Shown: piece after piece, positions 9,631 to 17,931 of the stretch
Position numbering within the stretch: the stretch's first letter is position 1
Layout: every line of letters begins with the position of its first letter
Origin: Ignavibacteria bacterium
GTDB lineage: Bacteria; Bacteroidota; Ignavibacteria; Kapaibacteriales; UBA961
DNA: 64,000 nucleotides
Assembly (NCBI GenBank): GCA_016873735.1
Contig: VGWD01000004.1
Span: forward strand, 1-64,000
Direction: 5' to 3'
Program-made: the position numbers and the translations under genes
The notes under the pieces: model-generated
Told to the model about the DNA's origin: nothing
What the model saw: only the letters and a program-made list of their open reading frames with translations
Databases searched by the model: none

Positions 9631-10985
9631 GTGCCGCTTCCCAAGAGCACGACATTCTTTTTGGATCCACGAATGTTCTTGGTTGCATTGCGAGTATCAA
9701 TCACCACTTTTGCATTCTTGACAATCATGGAATAATCAAAGCATGTATGGTCTGTTGTGATCACAACGATATCATACTTTTTCAGCATTGCAGGAGTAAT
9801 ATTGCCTTGTGATTTCATCATTGTTCCATGCACATCCACTGAAGGGATAAATGGATCATGATATGTCACATTCTTGAAACCATCTTGCATGAGCAATTCC
9901 ATTATTTTCAATGTGGGTGAATGACGCAAGTCATCGACATCTTTTTTGAATGCCATTCCGAGCATGAGCACCTTTGCTTTTGCGAGCGTGATTGGTTGTT
10001 TTGCAACTTCACGTTCAATCATGCTGCGCACATAAAATGGCATCGATTCATTCACTTCAGCGGCGAGTGTGATGAAATTCGTTTCGAAATCATATTCGCG
10101 TGCCATCCATGAGAGATAATATGGATCAATCAAAATGCAATGTCCGCCAATTCCCGGTCCCGGAAAAAATGGCATGAATCCAAATGGCTTGGTTGCCGCT
10201 GCTTCCACCACTTCCCAAATATTCACACCAATGCGATCGCATAATTGTGCGAGTTCATTCACAAGGGCGATATTGACGCTGCGGAAAATATTCTCAAGCA
10301 ATTTTTCCATCTCTGCAACTGATGGAGAAGAAACTGGGATCACTTTACTTACGATGATGCCATGTGCCTCACATGCAAGTGTGGTACAGGTGTTTGTGAC
10401 ACCGCCTGCAACAATGGGAGTATTGCCGGTATTCCATGTTTGATTCCCGGGGTCGATTCGTTCAGGAGAAAATGCAAGAAAATAATCTTTGCCAAGTTTG
10501 AGTCCTTTTTTCTCAAAAATCGGTTGTACATATTTTGTTGTCGTACCGGGAAATGTGGTGCTCTTCAATATGACAAGCTGACCTTTCCGCAAAGTTGCTG
10601 CAACTGCTTCTGCCGAATGAATGATATAAGAAATATCAGGATCTTTGTTCGGCGTAAATGGTGTTGGAACGCATATGTATATCACATCGCATTCGGTGAG
10701 TTTTTTGAAATCGGTGGTTGCTTCTAGAGTTTTCCCTTTGATTACGGAAGCAACGAGTGATGAATCAATGTCCATGATATAATTTCCACCTTTTTGCAAA
10801 GTGCGAATTTTATGTTCATCGATATCAAAGCCGATGGTTCGTACGCCAAGATGTGCATATTCAACGGCGATTGGAAGTCCCACATAACCGAGTCCGATCA
10901 CACCAACAGTGATGGTATGATTCTGTATGGATGCAAGCAAAGCATCTGCAGTTTGTGTACCGGCGGATTTTTTCTTGATAGCCAT
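9627..10985 (-). CDS. Nucleotide sugar dehydrogenase (UDP-GlcNAc/UDP-ManNAc type)
   Basis: A 452-residue enzyme that oxidises C6 of a UDP-sugar to the uronic acid with two NAD. The NAD-binding motif is VGVIGLGYVGLP near residues 27-38. The conserved SPERIDPGN and the catalytic cysteine in GGHCILIDPYYLSW (about residue 282) are intact. The PGPGIGGHC context is closest to the WbpA group (UDP-GlcNAc 6-dehydrogenase), but with a 2-epimerase next door, UDP-ManNAc is equally possible, so no symbol is given. Its stop overlaps the wecB start as ATGA, and its start lies three bases after the rfbB stop. Confidence 0.9.
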   Translation of the reverse strand: MAIKKKSAGTQTADALLASIQNHTITVGVIGLGYVGLPIAVEYAHLGVRTIGFDIDEHKIRTLQKGGNYIMDIDSSLVASVIKGKTLEATTDFKKLTECDVIYICVPTPFTPNKDPDISYIIHSAEAVAATLRKGQLVILKSTTFPGTTTKYVQPIFEKKGLKLGKDYFLAFSPERIDPGNQTWNTGNTPIVAGGVTNTCTTLACEAHGIIVSKVIPVSSPSVAEMEKLLENIFRSVNIALVNELAQLCDRIGVNIWEVVEAAATKPFGFMPFFPGPGIGGHCILIDPYYLSWMAREYDFETNFITLAAEVNESMPFYVRSMIEREVAKQPITLAKAKVLMLGMAFKKDVDDLRHSPTLKIMELLMQDGFKNVTYHDPFIPSVDVHGTMMKSQGNITPAMLKKYDIVVITTDHTCFDYSMIVKNAKVVIDTRNATKNIRGSKKNVVLLGSGT

Positions 10986-10988
10986 AAT

Positions 10989-12035
10989 TTATCGTTCTCT
11001 GTGATATTGCTGTGAATAATAGTCTCGGTATTGTCCTGACCCAATATGTTCGCACCATTCAGGATGTTCAAGATACCACTCAATGGTGGATTGTAAACCT
11101 TGTTCAAATGGAATGCGGGGATTCCATCCCAATTCTTTTTTTGCTTTGGATGCATCGATTGCATACCGTCTGTCATGCCCGGGACGATCCTTGACAAATT
11201 GAATAAGATCTTCGGATTTGCCGAGTATGGACAAAATGGACTTCACGATATGCAAATTGTTACATTCATTTTCTGATCCGATATTATAGACTTCGCCGGG
11301 AATTCCATATTCATAAGCACGATGAATTGCATCGCAATGATCATTCACATGAATCCAATCTCGCACATTGAGTCCATCGCCATAGATAGGCAATGCTTTT
11401 GCTTCCATTGCATTGAGAATCATGAGTGGAATCAGTTTTTCCGGAAATTGTCTCGGACCATAATTATTTGAACATCGCGTGATCACAGCAGGTACATCAT
11501 GCGTATGATGAAATGCTCGGACAAACATGTCCGCGGATGCCTTTGATGCAGAATACGGCGAATTTGGTGCTATAGGTGTCTGTTCAGTGAATAATTCATT
11601 GGAATTCAGATCCAATGAACCATATACTTCATCAGTGGAAACTTGTACATATTTTTTGAGTTTGAGATTTCTGGCAATGGTCAAGAGTGAAACTGTTCCG
11701 CCGATGTTTGTATCTAAGAAAGGTGAAGCATCATGGATGGATCTATCCACATGTGATTCAGCTGCAATATTAATTATTCCCTCGACTGCATATTGCTCAC
11801 AAAGACTATGCATCAATTCAGTATTTTGAATCTCGGCATGAACAAAGACATGTCTGTCATCCTGCTCCACAGATTGCAGATTTTCAAGATTTCCGGCATA
11901 AGTCAATGCATCAACATTGATGATGCGAAGATTGGATTGTGAAGCAAGCATTTGCATGACAAATGAGCTTCCGATAAACCCTGCTCCTCCGGAAATGAGG
12001 ATTGTTTTGTGGCCATTTGCGGACATGAAAGCCAT
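10989..12035 (-). CDS. rfbB: dTDP-glucose 4,6-dehydratase
   Basis: A 348-residue short-chain dehydrogenase converting dTDP-glucose to dTDP-4-keto-6-deoxyglucose. Seen are the NAD motif SGGAGFIGSSFV, the RmlB signature DALTYAGNLENL, AAESHVDRSI, VSTDEVYG and the YxxxK pair in SPYSASKAS. The first gene of the polysaccharide operon. The other dTDP-rhamnose genes (rfbA, rfbC, rfbD) are not in this window, so either they lie elsewhere or the keto intermediate feeds another 6-deoxy sugar. A promoter and a palindrome lie immediately upstream. An ATG at 12026 is an alternative start. Confidence 0.93.
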   Translation of the reverse strand: MAFMSANGHKTILISGGAGFIGSSFVMQMLASQSNLRIINVDALTYAGNLENLQSVEQDDRHVFVHAEIQNTELMHSLCEQYAVEGIINIAAESHVDRSIHDASPFLDTNIGGTVSLLTIARNLKLKKYVQVSTDEVYGSLDLNSNELFTEQTPIAPNSPYSASKASADMFVRAFHHTHDVPAVITRCSNNYGPRQFPEKLIPLMILNAMEAKALPIYGDGLNVRDWIHVNDHCDAIHRAYEYGIPGEVYNIGSENECNNLHIVKSILSILGKSEDLIQFVKDRPGHDRRYAIDASKAKKELGWNPRIPFEQGLQSTIEWYLEHPEWCEHIGSGQYRDYYSQQYHRER

Positions 12036-12037
12036 AG

Positions 12038-12048
12038 TGTACTGTACA
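12038..12048. promoter_or_regulatory. Palindrome at the rfbB transcription start (operator-like)
   Basis: The 11 bases form a perfect palindrome, TGTAC-N-GTACA, three bases upstream of the rfbB start codon. The site falls where transcription from the box at 12055-12062 would begin. A bound regulator would block initiation. No regulator is identified, and an 11-base palindrome can arise by chance. Confidence 0.3.
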
Positions 12049-12054
12049 ATGGTT

Positions 12055-12085
12055 CAAAAATACGGAATGACGACTCCGTTACCAA
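12055..12085 (-). promoter_or_regulatory. Bacteroidota-type promoter of the polysaccharide operon
   Basis: On the minus strand, TTG (12083-12085), 20 bases, then TATTTTTG (12055-12062): a match to TTG-N19/20-TAnnTTTG. It drives rfbB and, given the overlaps, probably all eight genes down to 1645. The same spacing occurs at 245-275. Confidence 0.6.
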
Positions 12086-12143
12086 TAGATTATGCTGTAC
12101 TTTCAAGGATTTGAGCCATAATTCATATTGAATTACAGGAACC

Positions 12144-12160
12144 TGAACATCTTTTGTTCA
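12144..12160. promoter_or_regulatory. Inverted repeat TGAACA-N5-TGTTCA upstream of the carotenoid desaturase
   Basis: A perfect 6-base inverted repeat with a 5-base spacer lies 49 bases before the crtI start codon, a usual place for an operator or activator site. The regulator is unknown. It could also be a chance palindrome in AT-rich intergenic DNA. Confidence 0.3.
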
Positions 12161-12208
12161 TGTTATAAGATGAATCCTTTATTCTCCCATTCAATCTCTT
12201 AACAGAAT

Positions 12209-13678
12209 ATGAATATTATTGTCATCGGAAGTGGTTTTGGCGGTCTCAGCGCAGCGATACGACTGCAAGCACAGGGTCATCAAGTAACGATTGTCGATAA
12301 ACTCGACAAACCGGGCGGTAGAGCTTATGTATTTGAGCGAGACGGATACAAGTTTGATGCGGGTCCGACGATTATCACTGCTCCTTGGTTGATTCATGAA
12401 TTGTTTGAAGTTGCAGGCAAGAAAACCGAAGAATATGTAAACATCGTCAAAATCGATCCTTTTTATAATGTACGATTCGAAGATGGAACCATTTTCCGTT
12501 ACAATGGAGACAAAGAATCCATTCTGAGACAGATTGAAGATTTGAATCCTGAAGATGTGAAGGGGTATCATCGATTCATTAAAGACGCCGAAAAGATTTT
12601 CAAAGCCGGTTTTGATTTGATCGACAAACCATTCACCACAATTGGTTCTATGTTGAAAGTATTGCCTGATTTGATTATGTTACGTTCCGAGCGCTCTGTT
12701 GCCGGCATGGTGAATCAATATATCAAAGATTACAGATTGCGACAGGTGTTCAGCTTTCATCCTTTGCTTGTTGGTGGAAATCCTTTTCAAACTACATCCA
12801 TTTATGCTTTGATACATATTCTCGAGCAAAGATGGGGTGTTTGGTTCGCAATGGGCGGAACGGGTGCATTGGTGCAAGGTCTTGTGAATGTCTTTAAAGA
12901 CATAGGCGGAAAGATTCAGCTTGGTACTGAAATCAAAGAAATTTTGATTGATGATACAACGAAGCGTGCAATTGGTGTGCAGACTGTTTCAGGAGAGATT
13001 CTCAAGGCAGACATAGTCGTGAGCAATGCGGATGTCGGGAATATGTACATGAAGATGATTCCCGCAAAATATCGCAAGAAAAACACGGATAATCGCATGA
13101 AGAATCTTAATTATTCCATGAGTTTATTTGTGATGTATTTCGGGACAACGAAGAAATATGAAGATCTTGCACATCATGAAATCATCATGGGTCCGAGATA
13201 TAAAGAACTTGTCACGGATATTTTCAAGAAAAAGCATTTGGCAGATGATTTCTCATTGTATTTGCATCGTCCATCCGCGACTGATCCATCGCTTGCTCCT
13301 GAAGGTCATGATTGCTGGTATGTGTTATCACCTGTTCCACATCTTGCATCCGGAACTGATTGGTCCGTGAAAGGTCCTGAATATCGTGATCGCATCGTGA
13401 AATATCTTGAAGAGCGCTATATGCCTGATTTATCCAAGCATATCACCAGTGAGCATTATGTCACTCCCACTTATTTCCGCGACACACTCAATTCTCATCT
13501 TGGAAATGCTTTCGGCGTAGAACCAATTCTCACGCAATCCGCATGGTTCCGACCTCATAATCTCTCGGAAGATATCTCAAATCTCTATGTGGTTGGAGCA
13601 GGGACTCATCCCGGCGCTGGATTGCCAGGAGTTATGAGTAGCGGAAAAATCGTCGCTGAAATGATCAGTACCACATGA
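12209..13678 (+). CDS. crtI: Phytoene desaturase family protein (CrtI-type carotenoid oxidoreductase)
   Basis: A 489-residue FAD-dependent desaturase or related carotenoid oxidoreductase at the membrane surface. The N-terminal dinucleotide motif is IGSGFGGLSAAIRLQAQGH, followed by KPGGRAYVFERDGYKFDAGP, which is the CrtI substrate-side signature. The C-terminal block LYVVGAGTHPGAGLPGVMSS matches the FAD-binding end of the family. Length is typical. The gene stands alone, diverging from the polysaccharide operon; crtB and other carotenoid genes are not visible, so desaturase, isomerase or ketolase activity within the family cannot be separated. Confidence 0.86.
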   Translation: MNIIVIGSGFGGLSAAIRLQAQGHQVTIVDKLDKPGGRAYVFERDGYKFDAGPTIITAPWLIHELFEVAGKKTEEYVNIVKIDPFYNVRFEDGTIFRYNGDKESILRQIEDLNPEDVKGYHRFIKDAEKIFKAGFDLIDKPFTTIGSMLKVLPDLIMLRSERSVAGMVNQYIKDYRLRQVFSFHPLLVGGNPFQTTSIYALIHILEQRWGVWFAMGGTGALVQGLVNVFKDIGGKIQLGTEIKEILIDDTTKRAIGVQTVSGEILKADIVVSNADVGNMYMKMIPAKYRKKNTDNRMKNLNYSMSLFVMYFGTTKKYEDLAHHEIIMGPRYKELVTDIFKKKHLADDFSLYLHRPSATDPSLAPEGHDCWYVLSPVPHLASGTDWSVKGPEYRDRIVKYLEERYMPDLSKHITSEHYVTPTYFRDTLNSHLGNAFGVEPILTQSAWFRPHNLSEDISNLYVVGAGTHPGAGLPGVMSSGKIVAEMISTT

Positions 13679-13743
13679 GAATATACATATACTTTTTCCC
13701 TTATATCGATGATGGAAATGATTGGCATGAACAGGAATAATAT

Positions 13744-13893
13744 TTAATTTTTGCCCACCTGCAACAGTCTATCTGTTTCTGCTATCCCAAGAATCAAACC
13801 TCCGGCCAATATTGAAATGCATAAAAGGAGAGCGATTCTCATCCGACGAACACTCTTCTCAAGCGACATCAAGCGTTGTTGCATGTGATCCAT
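13744..13893 (-). CDS. Small single-pass membrane protein coupled to scpB (49 aa)
   Basis: A 49-codon gene whose ATG (13893-13891) overlaps the scpB stop as TGATG. The protein has a basic N-terminus (MDHMQQRLMSLEKSVRRMRI), one clear membrane helix (ALLLCISILAGGLILGI), and a short polar tail ending VGKN. The positively charged residues before the helix predict the N-terminus in the cytoplasm. No homologue is recognised. The overlap with scpB suggests coupled translation and perhaps a link to chromosome segregation or division, which is inference only. Confidence 0.55.
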   Translation of the reverse strand: MDHMQQRLMSLEKSVRRMRIALLLCISILAGGLILGIAETDRLLQVGKN

Positions 13894-14636
13894 CACATTT
13901 GCTCCTCTGTATCAATGGACTGTTCGGGATTCATGTCTTTGGTTTCAATAATTATTTCTTCATCGACAGGCTCTTGTGCTTCTGAAGAATCTTCTGATGC
14001 CTCCGGTAATGAGGGCATATCATCTTCTATGACCGCTGAGCCAAGCTCTGCAGCGAGATTTTGTGGTTGCATTGCAATCAATTCGTCGATTTCTTTCATT
14101 CTGGGTAAATCATCCAAAGCAGCCAAACCAAATATGCGAAGGAATTCTGCTGTGGTGCCATATAATAAAGGTCTGCCGGCTGTTTCTGCGCGACCAATGA
14201 TGGTGACCAATCCTCGGTCCAAGAGAGAATTCATAATTTCTCCGGAATTCACCCCGCGGATCGACTCTATGTCCGGCTTACTGACAGGTTGTTTATATGC
14301 CACAATTGACAATGTTTCCAATGCCGCTTGTGAGAGACGTTTACGAGATTTTGCTTTGAGGAGTTTTTGAACATAGACACCGAATTGTGAACGAGTCACA
14401 AAATGATAGCCACCTGCCACCTTCACAATGGAATAAGGTCTTGCGCATGCAGCAAGATCATCATTGATTTGATCGATGGCAATCTTGATTGCATCCGGTC
14501 TTGCATATTCCTGAAATTCAGACTCCGCTAGCAATTCATTGATGGTCTTCTCACTCATTGGTTCTTCTGATGCAAAAATCAATGCTTCCAATACCGGAAG
14601 AAATGCATCGGGAATTGATATGTCTTGTTCACTCAT
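13893..14636 (-). CDS. scpB: Segregation and condensation protein B
   Basis: A 247-residue ScpB, the kleisin-associated winged-helix partner of SMC-ScpA in chromosome condensation. Seen are LEALIFASEEPMSEKTINEL, a paired winged-helix layout, and the conserved ALETLSIVAYKQPVSKPDIE and GLVTIIGRAETAGRPLLYGT blocks. The last 60 or so residues are an acidic tail rich in Glu, Asp and Ser. I chose the ATG at 14636; an in-frame ATG at 14666 would be almost leaderless relative to the promoter box at 14674-14681. ScpA, usually adjacent, is not in this window. Confidence 0.9.
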   Translation of the reverse strand: MSEQDISIPDAFLPVLEALIFASEEPMSEKTINELLAESEFQEYARPDAIKIAIDQINDDLAACARPYSIVKVAGGYHFVTRSQFGVYVQKLLKAKSRKRLSQAALETLSIVAYKQPVSKPDIESIRGVNSGEIMNSLLDRGLVTIIGRAETAGRPLLYGTTAEFLRIFGLAALDDLPRMKEIDELIAMQPQNLAAELGSAVIEDDMPSLPEASEDSSEAQEPVDEEIIIETKDMNPEQSIDTEEQM

Positions 14637-14673
14637 GGTCTTCGTTACATATAAATGGGAAAGCACCCGTATA

Positions 14674-14681
14674 CAAAACTA
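14674..14681 (-). promoter_or_regulatory. TAnnTTTG promoter element of scpB
   Basis: TAGTTTTG on the minus strand, 37 bases upstream of the preferred scpB start. No clear TTG sits 19-20 bases further upstream, so this is a weaker match than the promoters at 245 and 12055. Confidence 0.4.
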
Positions 14682-14718
14682 CGGTTTTCTTTGATTCTGC
14701 ATCGAGTGAGATATGCAC

Positions 14719-14749
14719 AAAAAAAGGTATCGGAACTGAATCCGATACC
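14719..14749 (-). terminator. Rho-independent terminator of hsp20-dnaK
   Basis: A perfect 9-base stem (GGTATCGGA / TCCGATACC, 14726-14734 and 14741-14749) with a 6-base loop. In the dnaK direction it is followed by a run of seven T. It lies 21 bases past the dnaK stop. Confidence 0.85.
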
Positions 14750-14769
14750 TTTCTTTGAGTTTTTGAAGA

Positions 14770-16671
14770 TTATTTACCGTCATTTTTGTCATCGACGATA
14801 GTATAATCGGCTTCTTCTACATTTCCTGTATCACCTGAAGCATCTTGTGCACCGGCTGTAGAACCTGCGGCATCTGCTTGCTCATACATTTTTGTGGAAG
14901 TTTCACTCCACAATTGATTGAGGGCATCCATGGCTGGACGAATATCGCCGGTATTGTTCTTGATTGCATCTGCAAGACGTTCTTTGGCGGATTCAATGTT
15001 TGTTTTTGCATCAGCGGGGATTTTGTCTCCAAGTTCCGCCAATTGCTTATCTGTGGAATACACAAGATTGTCTGCCTGATTGCGCAATTCAATTTCTTCC
15101 TTGCGTTTTTTATCTTCAGTTGCATGCTCTTGTGCTTCGCGCTTCATCTTTTCGATTTCATCTTTTTCCAAACCACTTGATGAAGTGATGCGAATATTCT
15201 GTTCCTTGTTTGTTGCTTTGTCTTTTGCAGACACATGAAGAATTCCATTTGCATCAATGTCGAATATCACTTCGATTTGTGGAACGCCGCGTGGTGCGGG
15301 TGGAATTCCATCAAGATGGAAACGACCAAGCGAACGATTGTCACGAGCCATTGGACGCTCACCTTGGAGAATGTGTATTTCAACAGAAGTCTGACTATCA
15401 GTTGCTGTTGAATATGTTTCTGATTTCTTGGTTGGAATTGTTGTGTTCGCAGGAATCATCGGAGTCAAAACACCACCCATTGTTTCAATGCCGAGCGTAA
15501 GCGGAGTAACGTCGAGCAACAGAACATCTGTCACATCACCCGCAAGCACTCCACCTTGTATCGCTGCACCGATTGCAACAACTTCATCCGGATTTACTCC
15601 CTTGGAAGGATCTTTTCCAAAGAATGATTTTACGAGTTCTTGAATTTTGGGAATGCGTGTTGAACCACCAACCAAAATCACTTCATCGATTTGTGAAGGT
15701 GTGATCTTCGCATCTTTGATTGCTTGTTCGCAAGGACGCAATGTCGCATCAAATAAATCTGAACACAATGATTCAAATTTTGCACGTGTGATCGTAAGAT
15801 TCAAGTGCTTTGCACCGTCTGCTGTTGCAGTGATGAATGGCAAATTGATTTCTGTTTGCAACATTTGTGACAATTCGATCTTTGCTTTTTCGGCTGCTTC
15901 ACGCAAGCGTTGCAAAGCCATTGGATCATTGCGCAAATCAATGTTTTCTTGTTTCTTGAATTCATCTGCAAGGAAATCGATAATGCGCAAGTCGAAATTA
16001 TCACCGCCAAGATGTGTATCACCATTTGTTGATTTTACTTGGAATACACCATCACCCAATTCGAGAATCGAAATGTCGAATGTACCACCACCCAAGTCAT
16101 ACACAGCAACGGTGATGTTTTGGTCTTTTTTGTCCAAACCAAATGCAAGTGCTGCAGCGGTTGGTTCATTGATGATACGCTTCACATTCAGCCCGGCAAT
16201 TTCACCGGCATCTTTTGTTGCTTGTCTTTGTGCATCATTAAAATATGCAGGAACGGTGATGACGGCATCAGTAACTTTTTGTCCCAAATAATCTTCCGCC
16301 GTTTGCTTCATCTTTTGCAAGATCATTGCGGAAACTTCCGGTGGAGAATACAAGCGACCGTCAATGTCAACTTGCGCTGTATTATTATCTCCACCTTTTA
16401 CCGTATATGGAACAAGCTTGGTTTCTTCACCTACTTCATCCATTCTACGACCCATGAATCGCTTCACGGAATAGACTGTGTTTCTTGGATTGGTGACCGC
16501 TTGTCTTTTTGCTTGTTGACCAACCAGACGCTCACCACTTTTTGTGAATCCCACAACGGATGGCGTTGTGCGAGTTCCTTCGCTGTTTGCAATCACAACG
16601 GGTTGTCCGTTTTCCATTACAGACACACAGGAGTTTGTGGTTCCTAAGTCAATACCGATAGTTTTACCCAT
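14770..16671 (-). CDS. dnaK: Chaperone DnaK (Hsp70)
   Basis: A 633-residue Hsp70: ATPase domain from [17 protein letters not shown], with [15 protein letters not shown], the phosphate-2 motif [15 protein letters not shown] and [14 protein letters not shown]; then the substrate-binding domain from about residue 385 and an alpha-helical lid. The acidic C-terminus ends [15 protein letters not shown] rather than the usual EEVD-like bacterial tail but is otherwise normal. The ribosome binding site is AGAGGT. It follows hsp20 by 61 bases and probably shares its promoter. grpE and dnaJ are not nearby. Confidence 0.98.
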   Translation of the reverse strand: MGKTIGIDLGTTNSCVSVMENGQPVVIANSEGTRTTPSVVGFTKSGERLVGQQAKRQAVTNPRNTVYSVKRFMGRRMDEVGEETKLVPYTVKGGDNNTAQVDIDGRLYSPPEVSAMILQKMKQTAEDYLGQKVTDAVITVPAYFNDAQRQATKDAGEIAGLNVKRIINEPTAAALAFGLDKKDQNITVAVYDLGGGTFDISILELGDGVFQVKSTNGDTHLGGDNFDLRIIDFLADEFKKQENIDLRNDPMALQRLREAAEKAKIELSQMLQTEINLPFITATADGAKHLNLTITRAKFESLCSDLFDATLRPCEQAIKDAKITPSQIDEVILVGGSTRIPKIQELVKSFFGKDPSKGVNPDEVVAIGAAIQGGVLAGDVTDVLLLDVTPLTLGIETMGGVLTPMIPANTTIPTKKSETYSTATDSQTSVEIHILQGERPMARDNRSLGRFHLDGIPPAPRGVPQIEVIFDIDANGILHVSAKDKATNKEQNIRITSSSGLEKDEIEKMKREAQEHATEDKKRKEEIELRNQADNLVYSTDKQLAELGDKIPADAKTNIESAKERLADAIKNNTGDIRPAMDALNQLWSETSTKMYEQADAAGSTAGAQDASGDTGNVEEADYTIVDDKNDGK

Positions 16672-16732
16672 CTTACATTACCTCTGAAAAATACTATGAA
16701 TAATATATGTTATTCCGGTTGGAATCAATTCA

Positions 16733-17170
16733 TCAAGCAATCTTAACCTCAATGCTTTTTGGTTGTTCTTGTTCAATCTTTGGCAATGTCACAGACAATA
16801 CACCATTATTGAATTCCGCTTGAATTCCTTGTATGTCAATCAAATCAGTCAGTTTGAATGAACGAGTGAATGAACCAAAGCGACGCTCCGTGCGAAGAAA
16901 TGCTTGCGTATCAATTGTTTGATGTTGTTTTTTCTCACCACTGAATGTCAATACGCGATGTTCATCAATGGAAATTTTCACATCCTCTTTACTAACGCCG
17001 GGAATCTCGATAAGTAGCGTGATGGCTTTCTCTTCATGTGCAATATCAACCTTCGGTGAAAAATCACTAATATCAGAGTTGATATCGCAGTTGATGTCAT
17101 TCATTGTGTCGAGCATGCGACGCGTTAACGTATCCAATCCACGGAATGGTTCAAATCTGAGCATAGTCAT
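16733..17170 (-). CDS. Hsp20/alpha-crystallin small heat shock protein
   Basis: A 145-residue holdase. A short N-terminal arm (MTMLRFEPFRGLDTLTRRML) is followed by the alpha-crystallin domain (PKVDIAHEEKAITLLIEIPG, SKEDVKISIDEHRVLTFSGE, FGSFTRSFKLTDLIDI, FNNGVLSVTLPK). The C-terminus ends with a short extension, PKSIEVKIA; the usual IxI/V motif is seen as IEVKI. The start at 17170 is fixed by AAAGGA seven bases before the ATG; an upstream in-frame ATG at 17236 lacks a site. It heads the hsp20-dnaK unit and lies next to the unusual TTGTCA array. Confidence 0.93.
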   Translation of the reverse strand: MTMLRFEPFRGLDTLTRRMLDTMNDINCDINSDISDFSPKVDIAHEEKAITLLIEIPGVSKEDVKISIDEHRVLTFSGEKKQHQTIDTQAFLRTERRFGSFTRSFKLTDLIDIQGIQAEFNNGVLSVTLPKIEQEQPKSIEVKIA

Positions 17171-17309
17171 AATCTTGTCCTTTCTATTAAACTGTAAATG
17201 TGAGAGTGAATCCCATAAGGGAATAAACCTGCGCAAGGTCGAAAATACTTGCTACGAATAACGTGCCAATTGATTTTTTTGGCGTTTTTCAGTATAAATC
17301 GCTGTAATT

Positions 17310-17376
17310 TTGTCAAAAAAGCAGTCAATATTACAATTTACTTTGTCAGTTTGTCATGCTGCTTGTCATTTTGTCA
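17310..17376. promoter_or_regulatory. TTGTCA direct-repeat array between hsp20-dnaK and ispF
   Basis: Five TTGTCA hexamers read on the plus strand, at 17310, 17343, 17351, 17363 and 17371. The last four form two pairs, each with an 8-base step, the pairs offset by 20 bases (about two helical turns). On the minus strand they read TGACAA. This lies upstream of hsp20 and would suit cooperative binding of a regulator, as with tandem-repeat operators such as CtsR. No CIRCE inverted repeat is present. The proximal copy could also form a -35 element (TTGACA then TATACT after 14 bases). Confidence 0.45.
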
Positions 17377-17451
17377 TTGCTGAGGTGTGGTTTGACGGCA
17401 CAAGCTGTGATTTCATTTTTTTAAATTGCACTTTAACATTAGGAATTCGAT

Positions 17452-17931
17452 ATGATTGGCATTGGATATGATGTTCATCGTTTGGCGGAGGGTGAATCCC
17501 TTGTACTTGGAGGTGTGACTATTGGTTCTCCTTTGGGGTCGATTGCTCATAGCGATGGAGATGTTGTTTTGCATGCTTTATGCGATGCTCTTCTTGGAGC
17601 AGCCGGGCTTGGTGATATCGGAGAGCATTTCCCTGATACAGATCCTCGCTGGAAAAATGCACCAAGCAGAATGTTTGTTGAACATGCCATTCACTTGCTT
17701 GCCGAGAATGGATATGTACTGGTGAACATTGACATCACGTTGATTTTGGAAGCTCCGAAAATCAAACCGTATAAAGAAGCAATGCGAGCTGAGATTGCAT
17801 CAATGACAGGTTTACAAATCCAAAGAGTATCCGTGAAGGCAACAACGAATGAATCGATTGGTTTTGCAGGACGCAAGGAAGGGGTTGCGGCATTATGTGC
17901 ATGCATGATCAAACATGGAGATGATGCATGA
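17452..17931 (+). CDS. ispF: 2-C-methyl-D-erythritol 2,4-cyclodiphosphate synthase
   Basis: A 159-residue trimeric MEP-pathway enzyme that cyclises the CDP-ME 2-phosphate intermediate with release of CMP, supplying isoprenoids. The metal ligands are Asp7 and His9 in GIGYDVHRL and His41 in VVLHALCDAL; the family block GLGDIGEHFPDTDPRWK is present. Length is normal. The ribosome binding site is AGGA before the ATG. It shares an ATGA overlap with the next gene. Confidence 0.97.
   Translation: MIGIGYDVHRLAEGESLVLGGVTIGSPLGSIAHSDGDVVLHALCDALLGAAGLGDIGEHFPDTDPRWKNAPSRMFVEHAIHLLAENGYVLVNIDITLILEAPKIKPYKEAMRAEIASMTGLQIQRVSVKATTNESIGFAGRKEGVAALCACMIKHGDDA

Noticed and set aside
15647-16647. Long plus-strand open frames (214 and 202 codons) opposite dnaK
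   Set aside because: They mirror the codon pattern of dnaK and have no domain; typical antisense shadows.
17237-17451. CIRCE (TTAGCACTC-N9-GAGTGCTAA) or HAIR element for the heat shock genes
   Set aside because: Read through on both strands; neither element is present, so HrcA or HspR control is not supported here.
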